Shown: positions 12,235 to 20,577 of the stretch, in pieces | How the letters are laid out: every line of letters begins with the position of its first letter | Position numbering within the stretch: position 1 is the first letter of the stretch | From: Tissierellales bacterium | GTDB taxonomy: Bacteria; Bacillota; Clostridia; Tissierellales; Tissierellaceae | DNA: 64,000 nt | Reading direction: 5' to 3' | NCBI GenBank assembly: GCA_014360205.1 | Contig: JACIXZ010000001.1 | Location: 90,137-154,136 of the forward strand | Made by a program: the position numbers and the translations under genes | The notes under the pieces: model-generated | Databases searched by the model: none | Seen by the model: the letters and a program-made list of their open reading frames with translations, nothing else | Told to the model about the DNA's origin: nothing

Positions 12235-13531
12235 CAGAATCGAATTTACTAAGGAAATGAAAAATGAATATACAATATTATGTCCGGATATGGCACCTAT
12301 ACATTTTGGGATATTAGAAAAGATTTTTAGGCTACATGGATATAATTTAGTTGTATTAAAAAATGAAGGTTCAAGTGTAGTTGATGAAGGGTTGAGAATG
12401 GTTCATAATGATACTTGCTACCCAGCTTTATTAGTTATAGGACAGATGCTAGATGCATTAAATTCAGGTAATTATGACACGGATAAGGTTGCTCTGATGA
12501 TTACTCAAACAGGAGGAGGATGTAGAGCTTCAAATTACATCTACTTGTTGAGAAAGGCATTGAAGAAATCTGGATATGAGAATGTTCCAGTAATTTCATT
12601 AAATGCAGGTGGTCTTGAAAAAAACAGTGGTTTTAAAATAACATATAAAATGTTAATGCAATTAGTAGCAGCTGTTGCCTATGGCGACTTACTGATGTTA
12701 TTAAACAATCAAGTAAAACCTTATGAAATAAACAAAGGACAGAGTCAAGAATTAGTCAATACATGGATAGATGAAATAGGAAATAGATTTGAGAAAAATG
12801 ATGCTTGGGGACTAAAGAACATTCAAAATGTTTCCAAAGAGATAGCACAGTCTTTTTCTAAAATTCCTGTAAATAGGACTAATAAAGTCAAAGTAGGAAT
12901 AGTTGGAGAAATATATGTTAAATTTTCGAGCTTAGGGAATAATAGACTTGAAGAATTTTTACATGAAGAAGACTGTGAAATAATGGTTCCTAGTTTAATG
13001 GGATTTTTAATGTATTGTGTGGAGAATGGAGTCATAGATTATAGTCTTTATGGAGGAAGTTGGTTAAAGAGTAAAACTATGAGTTTTATCAATGGATATT
13101 TATCCAAGGTTGAAGAGGCTACCAGTGAGGCAGTAAGATCTGTTGGCAATTTTGTGGTACCATCACCATTTATGCATACTAAAGAAATCGTTGATGGTAT
13201 AGTAGGTTTGGGCTGTAAAATGGGTGAAGGATGGCTATTGCCAGCAGAGATGGTAGAGCTTATAAATTTGGGATATGAAAATATAGTCGTTGCTCAACCT
13301 TTTGGATGTTTACCTAATCATATAGTTGGGAAAGGAGTAATTTCCAACATTAAAAAGAAGTATCCAAATGCAAATATTGTACCAATTGATTATGACCCTA
13401 GTGCTACGAAAGTAAATCAAGAGAATAGAATTAAATTGATGTTATCTGTTGCGAAGGAAAAAATAAATGAACCAGAGATAAAAGAATCGATGAATTTTGA
13501 AAAAAGTAAAGAACTGATACTACAAAAATAA
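12218..13531 (+). CDS. DUF2229/2-hydroxyacyl-CoA dehydratase-like partner of the activase
   Basis: A 437-residue protein continuing the DUF2229/dehydratase-like architecture of its upstream neighbour. Conserved-looking cysteine segments include LCPDMAPIHFG, DTCYPALLVIG, TGGGCRASNYIYLL and the late QPFGCLPNHIVGKG; such Cys residues often bind Fe-S in this superfamily. TTG 12218 is preferred, since GAGGG lies 8-13 nt upstream; GTG 12209 would sit inside that site. It overlaps the activase by 17 nt in another frame, implying coupled translation. In some bacteria the two parts are, from general knowledge of the family, one long polypeptide of about 1400 residues. Substrate unknown; no CoA-transferase or dehydratase genes are adjacent. 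Confidence 0.75.
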   Translation: MSRKYDRIEFTKEMKNEYTILCPDMAPIHFGILEKIFRLHGYNLVVLKNEGSSVVDEGLRMVHNDTCYPALLVIGQMLDALNSGNYDTDKVALMITQTGGGCRASNYIYLLRKALKKSGYENVPVISLNAGGLEKNSGFKITYKMLMQLVAAVAYGDLLMLLNNQVKPYEINKGQSQELVNTWIDEIGNRFEKNDAWGLKNIQNVSKEIAQSFSKIPVNRTNKVKVGIVGEIYVKFSSLGNNRLEEFLHEEDCEIMVPSLMGFLMYCVENGVIDYSLYGGSWLKSKTMSFINGYLSKVEEATSEAVRSVGNFVVPSPFMHTKEIVDGIVGLGCKMGEGWLLPAEMVELINLGYENIVVAQPFGCLPNHIVGKGVISNIKKKYPNANIVPIDYDPSATKVNQENRIKLMLSVAKEKINEPEIKESMNFEKSKELILQK

Positions 13532-13557
13532 ATGATGCTTAAGCATCATTTATTTTT
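13524..13557. terminator. Bidirectional terminator between convergent genes
   Basis: Perfect 34-nt palindrome centred at 13540/13541, with A-runs on one side and T-runs on the other. It contains both stop-codon regions and serves the activase operon and the metal ATPase. Confidence 0.9.
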
Positions 13558-15654
13558 TAATATTCTTATAGAATTTATAACAGCTAATATAGTAACTCCA
13601 ACATCAGCAAATACAGCTTGCCACATAGTAGCAACTCCCAAAGCTCCTAAGATTAAAACTGTAAACTTTATTGTAAGTGCTAGATAGATGTTTTGATAAA
13701 CAACTTTTCTTGTTTTATCAGAAATTTTTAAAAGATCGACTAATTTATGAAGCTCATCAGTCATTATGACAATATCAGAAGCTTCTATTGCTGCATCAGA
13801 GCCTAGACCACCCATAGCTATACCAATATCAGATCTAGATAATACAGGAGCATCATTTATACCATCGCCAATAAATGCTATTTTGGACTTTGAATTTAAA
13901 TTTTTCATCATTAAATCTTCAACTATTCTTACTTTATCTTCAGGTAATAAATCTGCATAATAGCTATCTATACCTAGATTTAAAGCAATATCCTTTGCAG
14001 CTTTATCGTTATCCCCAGTTAACATTATAATGTTGGTAATTCCGTTCCTTTTTAATTCTTTTATAGTTGATTTTGCATCTTTCTTTACAGTATCGCTTAT
14101 CGATATATAACCAGCAAATGAACCGTCTATTGACACGTAAATGCTATCTGATTTCTCGTATTTTTCCGCAATATCAATCCCATTTGACCTTAAAAAATCA
14201 ATTTTTCCAAGTATTATATTTTTGCCATCTACTATTGCCATTATACCATTGCCAGCATATTCTCTAAAAAAAGTAATTGAGGATGAATTTATATCGCCAT
14301 TATAAAAATCGACAATAGATTTTGCTATAGGATGATTTGAATTATATTCCGCATGCGCAGCATAGTAAATTAGTTCTTCATCATCAAATTCTTCTGTTGA
14401 AACAACATCCTTAACTTTGAAAATCCCTTCAGTTAAAGTACCCGTTTTATCAAATATAAAAGTATTTACGAAATTTAATGCTTCTAAGTAGTTGCCGCCT
14501 TTAACTAAAATTCCATTTCTTGAAGCACTGCCAATCCCTGCAAAGAAACCTAAAGGAATTGAAATTACCAGTGCGCAAGGGCATGACACAACTAAGAAGA
14601 CTAACGCTCTATATATCCAGTCACTAAAAGTAGCACCATTAATCAATAAAGGTGGGAATACAGCAAGCCCTATTGCAAGGAAAACTACCACAGGAGTATA
14701 TATCTTTGCAAATCGAGTGATGAAATTTTCTGTTGGGGCCTTTTTCTCACTTGCTTCTTCAACAAGTTTCAATATTTTTGAAACAGAAGATTCTTTATAT
14801 TCTTTTTCTACTTTTGCTTTAATTAGTCCATGAATATTTACAAACCCTGCCAGGATTTTATCTCCAGGTTTTATATCTTTTGGCATTGATTCCCCTGTGA
14901 GTGCTTTTGTATCAACAGATGATAAACCTTCTAACACTAAGCTGTCTAATGGAACTTTTTCACCAGGCTTTATCATGATAACATCACCGACATTTACATT
15001 TCTCGGATTTTTAGTAACTATATTTTCTCCATTGATTACATTAGCATAATCTGGTCTGATATTCATTAAATCGGCAATAGATTTTCTAGATCTATATACA
15101 GCTTTAGATTGAAAGTACTCACCAATCTCATAAAATATCATTACTGCTATTGCTTCTTCAAATTGGTTTATAGCGATAGCGCCTAAAGTTGCTACAGACA
15201 TTAAAAAGTTTTCATCAAATATTTCTCCCTTAGTAATGTTATATAATGAATTTTTTAACACTTTAATACCTGCAATAAGGTAACTGGAAATAAATAGGAT
15301 AGTTTTAATATATTCATTAACTGGAAATATAAAAGCACAAATAACTAGCAATAAACTTATAGAAATTCTTTTCAAAATTGTATTATTATGTTTTGACCCT
15401 AAATCTATTTTCTCCTCTTCTCTTTCTTCATTATACTCTATCACATTTACATCAGGTTCGATTGACTTTACGATTGCTATAATTCTATTTATTAACTCAT
15501 CAGTAGAATGATTTTTGAATTCTACATGTAATTTTTTACTGACAAAATTCAAACTTGCTTTTTCTACTTCTTTCATTTCGTTTACCTTGCTCTCAATTTT
15601 TTGAGCACAATTTGCACAGTCTAACCCATCTAATAAAAATATTTTGTTATCCAT
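13546..15654 (-). CDS. cadA: Heavy-metal (Cd/Zn/Pb) exporting P1B-type ATPase
   Basis: Exports soft divalent metals across the membrane using ATP. 702 residues. An N-terminal HMA domain carries LDGLDCANCAQKIE (metal-binding GxDCxxC). The membrane metal site is SCPCALVISIP. The catalytic phosphorylation motif is DKTGTLTEG, and NHPIAKSI is the P1B-specific HP motif. The hinge reads GDGINDAPVLSRSDIGIAMG. The final helix has FADVGVTILAVINS, whose Asp is characteristic of the Zn/Cd/Pb subgroup. It starts 2 bp after the repressor gene, so the two form an operon read from the minus strand. Confidence 0.95.
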   Translation of the reverse strand: MDNKIFLLDGLDCANCAQKIESKVNEMKEVEKASLNFVSKKLHVEFKNHSTDELINRIIAIVKSIEPDVNVIEYNEEREEEKIDLGSKHNNTILKRISISLLLVICAFIFPVNEYIKTILFISSYLIAGIKVLKNSLYNITKGEIFDENFLMSVATLGAIAINQFEEAIAVMIFYEIGEYFQSKAVYRSRKSIADLMNIRPDYANVINGENIVTKNPRNVNVGDVIMIKPGEKVPLDSLVLEGLSSVDTKALTGESMPKDIKPGDKILAGFVNIHGLIKAKVEKEYKESSVSKILKLVEEASEKKAPTENFITRFAKIYTPVVVFLAIGLAVFPPLLINGATFSDWIYRALVFLVVSCPCALVISIPLGFFAGIGSASRNGILVKGGNYLEALNFVNTFIFDKTGTLTEGIFKVKDVVSTEEFDDEELIYYAAHAEYNSNHPIAKSIVDFYNGDINSSSITFFREYAGNGIMAIVDGKNIILGKIDFLRSNGIDIAEKYEKSDSIYVSIDGSFAGYISISDTVKKDAKSTIKELKRNGITNIIMLTGDNDKAAKDIALNLGIDSYYADLLPEDKVRIVEDLMMKNLNSKSKIAFIGDGINDAPVLSRSDIGIAMGGLGSDAAIEASDIVIMTDELHKLVDLLKISDKTRKVVYQNIYLALTIKFTVLILGALGVATMWQAVFADVGVTILAVINSIRILKNK

Positions 15655-15656
15655 TT

Positions 15657-16037
15657 CTACTCACCTCTGCCCTTATGTGTTATATGAACAATGCCTTGGG
15701 CTATTATATCTTTCACATGTTCATCATCCAAAGAGTAATATACAACTTTTCCTTCCTTCCTATTTTTAACTAAATTACTATTTTTAAGTACTCTTAGTTG
15801 ATGAGAAATCGCTGATTGGCTCATGTTGAGTAAATATGCAATATCACATACGCACATTTCTGAATCAATCAAAGCAGAAACTATCTTAACTCTCGTTTTA
15901 TCACCAAAAACTTTGAAAAACTCAGATAATTTATATATTGTTTCGTCATCTGGCAATTTATCCTTTACTCTATTAACTATATCTTCATGTATACATGTTG
16001 TTTCGCAAACCTGCATATTATCCATAGAATTGTCCAA
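15657..16037 (-). CDS. cadC: CadC/SmtB-type metal-responsive repressor
   Basis: ArsR/SmtB repressor of the adjacent ATPase. 126 residues from the TTG at 16037, which follows a strong GGAGGTG site; a longer frame beginning at 16067 has no ribosome site. The N-terminus carries VCETTCIHED, and helix 3 carries MCVCDIAYLL. Together these are the four-Cys soft-metal site of CadC proteins, which release DNA on Cd, Pb or Zn binding. The recognition helix is MSQSAISHQLRVL. The C-terminal HITHKG could supply further ligands. A perfect 9-6-9 inverted repeat lies between its promoter and its start. Confidence 0.93.
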   Translation of the reverse strand: MDNSMDNMQVCETTCIHEDIVNRVKDKLPDDETIYKLSEFFKVFGDKTRVKIVSALIDSEMCVCDIAYLLNMSQSAISHQLRVLKNSNLVKNRKEGKVVYYSLDDEHVKDIIAQGIVHITHKGRGE

Positions 16038-16055
16038 AAGTTTCACCTCCAATTT

Positions 16056-16116
16056 ATATATGAACACATATTCATATATTCATATATAGTATAACTTAAA
16101 TTTTACTATTATACAA
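16056..16116 (-). promoter_or_regulatory. cad operon promoter and CadC-type operator
   Basis: On the minus strand, TTGTAT (16116-16111), 17-nt spacer, TATACT (16093-16088). Immediately downstream lies the operator ATATATGAA-CACATA-TTCATATAT (16056-16079), whose two 9-nt arms are perfectly complementary. The TGAA-N6-TTCA core is the usual operator pattern for this repressor family. Confidence 0.88.
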
Positions 16117-16191
16117 GATTAATTTTGTAACTTTAATGTTACACTTTTTTATCACAATTGGTTATAATATATAGAGAAAGGAGATTTTAGA

Positions 16192-17721
16192 ATGAAGAAA
16201 CTGATTTTACTGCTAAGTTTGTTAATTTCGACTTCAGCATTAGCTGGTTGTCAACCTATGAATTCTAATTCTAAGACTAATGATAGATATATTTTGAATA
16301 AAATGTTACCTCATGAAATAGAATTGCCTTTAAGAAAAGATTATTTAGAACAAGAAGAAAACAAGAAGATTATTGAAAAATATTTAAATCTTTTAAATTC
16401 AAGCTTCGACCTTAATTTAGAAAACTACGATATTGGAGACTTAAATGGTGACGGAATAGACGAGATAGCTATGTATTTTACAGAAACAACAGGCAAAGAA
16501 AATATTGGAAAACTTTTGGTCTATTCATATGATGGCAATGGGTATTTTATGATTGATGAGGTTGAAATAAAATACGACAAAGAAAATTTAGATTTAAAAA
16601 TTGGTGAAATTTATGAAGGGAAGCAAGGAATAATTTTAAAAAATCTAGCAAATGAGAACACCTCTGTAATTTATGTTTATTCAATCGAGGATGGGAAGAT
16701 TGTTGAGGCTATCAACCCTAAAAAAGTAAATTTATTTTCAATAGATATAAATAATGAAATAAGAGATATAGACGGTGATGGAATTTTAAATTTCAACATT
16801 TATACGTTTGATCCAGAAGCAAACTCAGATCAAAACTCGAAAATATCAATATGGTATAAATGTGAGGAAAAAGGATCTGCAACTGTAGTAAAAAAAGAAA
16901 ATCTAAATGAAAACAATATAAATGATAAAATTTCAGTAGAAAAACTAGAAGCGTTTGGCGAAATTTCAAATATAGATGATTTGAGAGACATCATAAACTA
17001 TACTGAAAAAAATGAATTTTCAAATGTACTATATGAGTATTTAAATAAACTAAATGAATCACTTGATATAGAGAATAAACATCTATCTAATTATTTATAT
17101 AATATAGATAGAAATGAATTAGATAGATTTTATGATGAAAAGGTATTAAGTAGAATAAACAATTTGGAAACAGGAATAAATATATCATCAAATATAAGCT
17201 TCAATTCTTTCTTAACAGAAAGTATTCAAAAAGGATACATGCTTACAATTGAAAACAATAGGATAGTTCTTAAAATAAACTATGATAAATTTATTAAGAT
17301 ATTTGGAGACAGTTTAACTAATGAATTAAAAACATACATTAACATAATTAGTCTTTATCAAAATAAACCCTCATCCAATTTAGGTGTTATTACGGTGGAT
17401 AAAAGAGAAATAGCTTTAAGGCTAGTTGAAATTGAAAAATTCAGGATGGTTTTTCCATATTCTAATATGCTAGATGAAGTTCTAGAAATATATGAAAAAT
17501 ATATTAATGATCTCCTTTTCTTAGAAAGAGATGAACGAATTGTTGAAATGTCAGAATACAAAATAGATCAAACTTATAAAAATGAGCTTTTAGAGATAAA
17601 AGAAGAATTTGCGCAAACTTATTTTTCTGAATTAATTGAGAGAATGTTAATCTTAGTAGATGGCATAGGCGGAGGGGCTATAACCCCAACTATTAAAGAT
17701 TATATCAGAGATATAATATAA
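16192..17721 (+). CDS. Putative lipoprotein with Asp-rich EF-hand-like loops, function unknown
   Basis: Not recognised beyond general features. Residues 1-19 are a lipoprotein signal peptide with the lipobox LAGC (Cys19). The mature part, about 490 residues, is acidic and Asn/Asp-rich. Two loops, DLNGDGIDEIAMYF (near residue 83) and DIDGDGILNFNIY (near 195), look like Ca-binding DxDGDG loops of FG-GAP/VCBS or dockerin-like repeats. The second half is predicted helical with repeated ILE/YEKYI patterns. ATG start after AAAGGAG, with TATAAT at 16163-16168. Monocistronic, divergent from cadC, with its own terminator. Probably tethered to the outer face of the membrane. Confidence 0.7.
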   Translation: MKKLILLLSLLISTSALAGCQPMNSNSKTNDRYILNKMLPHEIELPLRKDYLEQEENKKIIEKYLNLLNSSFDLNLENYDIGDLNGDGIDEIAMYFTETTGKENIGKLLVYSYDGNGYFMIDEVEIKYDKENLDLKIGEIYEGKQGIILKNLANENTSVIYVYSIEDGKIVEAINPKKVNLFSIDINNEIRDIDGDGILNFNIYTFDPEANSDQNSKISIWYKCEEKGSATVVKKENLNENNINDKISVEKLEAFGEISNIDDLRDIINYTEKNEFSNVLYEYLNKLNESLDIENKHLSNYLYNIDRNELDRFYDEKVLSRINNLETGINISSNISFNSFLTESIQKGYMLTIENNRIVLKINYDKFIKIFGDSLTNELKTYINIISLYQNKPSSNLGVITVDKREIALRLVEIEKFRMVFPYSNMLDEVLEIYEKYINDLLFLERDERIVEMSEYKIDQTYKNELLEIKEEFAQTYFSELIERMLILVDGIGGGAITPTIKDYIRDII

Positions 17722-17751
17722 AATAAGCACCCTAATTAGGGTGCTTATTTT
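17720..17751 (+). terminator. Terminator after the lipoprotein gene
   Basis: Perfect 32-nt palindrome AAAATAAGCACCCTAA plus its exact complement. Confidence 0.9.
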
Positions 17752-17758
17752 ATATTGT

Positions 17759-17787
17759 TTGACAAACTCATATCAGTATTTTATATT
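17759..17787 (+). promoter_or_regulatory. Promoter of the permease-thioredoxin operon
   Basis: TTGACA (17759-17764), 17-nt spacer, TATATT (17782-17787). Confidence 0.8.
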
Positions 17788-17828
17788 ATGAATGTAAATT
17801 AAAAAATTCAATATACGGAGGCATTTAA

Positions 17829-18827
17829 GTGTTTAACTTTATAAACAATCAATTATTAAAAATGGAATGGCTCTCAAACTTAGTTGAGAAATTTGTAGTT
17901 GAGGTTTTGAATCTTGAAATAAGTTCAAGATTTGGTGCAAGCATTCATTTTTTTATTTATGATTCTATCAAAATATTCATATTATTATCTTTGCTTATAT
18001 TCTTAGTATCATATATTCAAAGTTACTTCCCTCCTGAAAGGACAAAGAAAATTTTAGGAAGATTTCAAGGAGTGATTGCTAATACATTAGCTGCGTTATT
18101 AGGTACTATAACTCCATTTTGTTCTTGTTCATCAATACCGTTATTTATTGGTTTTACAAGTGCAGGATTGCCAGTTGGAGTAACTTTTTCGTTTCTTATT
18201 TCATCGCCATTAGTTGATTTAGCATCTGTAATATTATTAGGTAGCATTTTTAATTTTAAAATTGCTTTTGCATATGTTTTTGTAGGGGTTATTTTAGCTA
18301 TAATTGGTGGAAGTATTATTGACAAACTCAAGATGCAAAAATATGTTGAAGATTTTGTATTTTCTTCTAATCAGTTAGGTGAGGATATCGAAAAGTTAAA
18401 GTTTAAAGATAGATTAGATTTTTCAAAAAATCAAGTAATGGATATAGTAAATAGAGTATGGAAGTATGTTTTAATAGGGGTATTCATAGGGTCTATGATA
18501 CATAATTATATTCCAGAGAATGTAATTAATTCAATCTTAGGAAATGATAAATGGTATTCAGTACTTATTGCAACCATAGTTGGCATACCAATGTATGCAG
18601 ATATATTTGGAACTTTGCCAATAGCAGAAGCATTGGTAACAAAGGGAGTAGGCCTTGGAACAGCACTTTCCTTTATGATGGCAACAACCGCATTATCTTT
18701 GCCATCAATGATAATGCTATCGAAAGTTGTTAAAAATAAATTGTTGGGATTATTTATATTGATTGTAACATTAGGTATAATAATAATAGGATATACATTT
18801 AATTTTATATCATATCTTTTTATCTAA
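17829..18827 (+). CDS. YraQ/ArsP-type (DUF318) membrane permease
   Basis: A 332-residue permease with about eight hydrophobic helices and a charged central loop (residues 165-200). The signature TPFCSCSSIPLFIGF followed by TSAGLPVGVTF and ISSPLV is that of the DUF318/YraQ family. Some members (ArsP) export trivalent organoarsenicals, and the paired cysteines of FCSCS are the likely metalloid ligands. The C-terminal half repeats the fold around VGIPMYADIFGTLPIAEAL. GTG start at 17829 after GGAGG. It is followed 12 bp later by a small CxxC thioredoxin, a frequent partner. Substrate unproven; no arsenate reductase is nearby. Confidence 0.85.
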   Translation: MFNFINNQLLKMEWLSNLVEKFVVEVLNLEISSRFGASIHFFIYDSIKIFILLSLLIFLVSYIQSYFPPERTKKILGRFQGVIANTLAALLGTITPFCSCSSIPLFIGFTSAGLPVGVTFSFLISSPLVDLASVILLGSIFNFKIAFAYVFVGVILAIIGGSIIDKLKMQKYVEDFVFSSNQLGEDIEKLKFKDRLDFSKNQVMDIVNRVWKYVLIGVFIGSMIHNYIPENVINSILGNDKWYSVLIATIVGIPMYADIFGTLPIAEALVTKGVGLGTALSFMMATTALSLPSMIMLSKVVKNKLLGLFILIVTLGIIIIGYTFNFISYLFI

Positions 18828-18839
18828 GAGGGGGTTAGT

Positions 18840-19073
18840 ATGGAAATTAAAATATTAGGTTCAGGATGTAAAAAATGCAATGAGTTAGAAAACAACGTAA
18901 AAAATGCTGTAGCAGAGCTTGGCCTAGATGCAAAAATAACTAAGGTGACAGACTTCAAGGAGATAGCAAAATATGGAGTAATGACTACTCCGGCATTAGT
19001 AGTAGATGAAAAAGTAGTATCAAAAGGCAAGGTTTTAAAAAAGAACGAAGTAGAAGAGTTGTTGGCTAAATAA
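18840..19073 (+). CDS. Small thioredoxin-like redox protein
   Basis: 77 residues with a thioredoxin fold reduced to its core. The protein opens with EIKILGSGCKKCNELENNV, holding the redox pair Cys-Lys-Lys-Cys. A cis-proline segment, MTTPALVVDEK, lies near residue 50. This is the redox-active disulfide protein type (TM0996/MTH895-like), commonly encoded next to YraQ-family permeases and ArsR regulators. ATG start after GAGGGGG, 12 bp behind the permease, so the two are co-transcribed. It probably keeps the permease cysteines or its substrate reduced; that role is inference. Confidence 0.9.
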   Translation: MEIKILGSGCKKCNELENNVKNAVAELGLDAKITKVTDFKEIAKYGVMTTPALVVDEKVVSKGKVLKKNEVEELLAK

Positions 19074-19080
19074 TAATATG

Positions 19081-19139
19081 AGATTTACATATATGATATA
19101 AAAATTTTACAAAATTTTTATATCATATATGTAAAATCT
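19081..19139. repeat. Long near-perfect inverted repeat after the thioredoxin gene
   Basis: A 28-nt arm (19081-19108) is complementary to the arm at 19111-19139, with a single bulged A near the base and almost no loop. It is very AT-rich. There is no T-tail after it, so it may act as a terminator, an mRNA-end stabiliser or a cruciform. It ends the permease-thioredoxin transcription unit. Confidence 0.75.
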
Positions 19140-19165
19140 GCACAAATACCTTAATTAAATAAAGC

Positions 19166-19194
19166 TTGAAAACGCTTCGTTATTTATATATAAT
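19166..19194 (+). promoter_or_regulatory. Promoter of the nucleoside importer, with a cre-like site
   Basis: TTGAAA (19166-19171), 17-nt spacer, TATAAT (19189-19194). TGAAAACGCTTCGT at 19167-19180 matches the CcpA cre consensus TGWAARCGYTWNCW at 13 of 14 positions and covers the -35, the position expected for catabolite repression. Confidence 0.75.
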
Positions 19195-19244
19195 AGTTAT
19201 AAGATGTCACCATTTTTCTAAAATATAGGGGGGGAAAGTAAATA

Positions 19245-20384
19245 ATGAAAAAATTTTTAGTAATATCAATGTCGATGATATTGTTGATAGCTAGTTTAGC
19301 TGGATGTAGTTCAGGCGGAAGTAGCGGCGCAGAAATCGTTTTAATTACAGATAAGGGCAATATCGATGACAAGTCATTTAACCAAGGTTCTTGGGAGGGC
19401 GTTAAAGCTTTCGCTGAGGCAAACAATATTTCACATACTTATATTAAACCTGAAGAAGCATCAGATGCAGGTTATTTGGCAGCTATTGATTTAGCAGTTC
19501 AAGGTGGAGCAAAAGTAATAGTAACACCTGGTTTCTTATTTGAAGTGCCAATTTATCAAGCACAAGATAAATATCCAGATGTTAAATTTATCTTACTTGA
19601 TGGGGCACCACATAATGCAGATTATACAGACTTTAGAACTGGACCAAATGTTGCAAGTATAATGTATGCTGAAGAGCAATCAGGCTTTTTAGCTGGCTAT
19701 GCTGCAGTTATGGATGGAATGAGAAAATTAGGTTTTATGGGTGGTATGGCTGTACCTGCAGTTCAAGCTTTTGGATATGGATTTTTACAAGGAGCTGAAT
19801 ATGCTGCAAATGAATTAGGATTACCTGATGGTTCAGTAACAGTGACTTATCACTATACAGGAAACTTTGAAGAAAATGATACTAATAAAGCAACTGCAAG
19901 GACTATGTATCAAGAAGGTGTAGAAGTAATATTTGCTTGTGGTGGTGCTGTAGGTAAGAGTGTAATGTCTGCAGCTCAAGAAGCTGGAGCAAAAGTTATA
20001 GGGGTTGACGTTGACCAAAGATATGATAGCGAAACTGTTATCACTTCAGCAACTAAAGGTTTAGCTGAATCAGTACAAAGTGTTCTTGAATCAATTTATG
20101 TAACTAACACTTGGGAAAACTATGCTGGTAAAACAACAGTATTCAACGCAGCAAATGGCGGAGTTGGTCTTCCAACAACTGTAATTGGAGATCCAAATGC
20201 TGATGCATTTGACAGATTTGAAAGATTTACTAAAGAACAATATGATGCTATATTTGCTAAATTAGCAAACAATGAAATTGAAGTTATTCGTTCAATTGAT
20301 GTTGCAGATGCTACCGGATATGCAACTGCTCAAGAGTTAACTCAAGGCTTAGGATTAGCTAAAGTAAGAGTAACAACTAGATAA
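19245..20384 (+). CDS. BMP-family (PnrA-like) nucleoside-binding lipoprotein
   Basis: Substrate-binding lipoprotein of an ABC importer for purine nucleosides. Signal peptide with lipobox LAGC near residue 21, then a Gly-Ser linker. The mature protein has the BMP/PnrA hallmarks: ITDKGNIDDKSFNQGSWEG at the start, VTPGFLFEVPI, EEQSGFLAGYAAV, MGGMAVPAVQAFGYGF, FACGGAVG and GVDVDQ. 379 residues is normal. ATG start after GGGGGGAAAG. It is separated from the transporter genes by a terminator-like hairpin, which would let the binding protein be made in excess. It very likely feeds salvage that complements the de novo operon at 27.5 kb. Confidence 0.92.
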   Translation: MKKFLVISMSMILLIASLAGCSSGGSSGAEIVLITDKGNIDDKSFNQGSWEGVKAFAEANNISHTYIKPEEASDAGYLAAIDLAVQGGAKVIVTPGFLFEVPIYQAQDKYPDVKFILLDGAPHNADYTDFRTGPNVASIMYAEEQSGFLAGYAAVMDGMRKLGFMGGMAVPAVQAFGYGFLQGAEYAANELGLPDGSVTVTYHYTGNFEENDTNKATARTMYQEGVEVIFACGGAVGKSVMSAAQEAGAKVIGVDVDQRYDSETVITSATKGLAESVQSVLESIYVTNTWENYAGKTTVFNAANGGVGLPTTVIGDPNADAFDRFERFTKEQYDAIFAKLANNEIEVIRSIDVADATGYATAQELTQGLGLAKVRVTTR

Positions 20385-20420
20385 TAAAAAAAATTAAACT
20401 TCAATTAATCATAAAAAAGT

Positions 20421-20457
20421 AAAAACAGGGGAAGGCGAGAGTTTTCCCTGTTTTTTT
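20421..20457 (+). terminator. Terminator between binding protein and transporter genes
   Basis: AAAAACAGGG pairs with CCCTGTTTTT around a 14-nt loop with partial GAA/TTT pairing; seven T follow. Confidence 0.85.
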
Positions 20458-20489
20458 CTAAACCAATTGAAGATAATTTAATAGTTGAA

Positions 20490-20533
20490 AGTGCCCCGAT
20501 AAATTATAATTATCGTCTGAGTAATTTGGCACT
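20490..20533 (+). promoter_or_regulatory. Structured leader before the nucleoside ABC genes, unassigned
   Basis: AGTGCC (20490-20495) pairs with GGCACT (20528-20533). Inside it CGATAA (20497-20502) pairs with TTATCG (20510-20515), leaving a 12-nt single strand TCTGAGTAATTT on the 3' side. It does not match the purine riboswitch core. It could be an operator, a leader RNA or a promoter-overlapping element; TTGAAA at 20485 and TATAAT at 20505 lie within or beside it, but only 14 nt apart. Confidence 0.4.
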
Positions 20534-20577
20534 ATTTGTTATGATTAAAAAAATGAATTACACAAAGGGTGAAAAAC

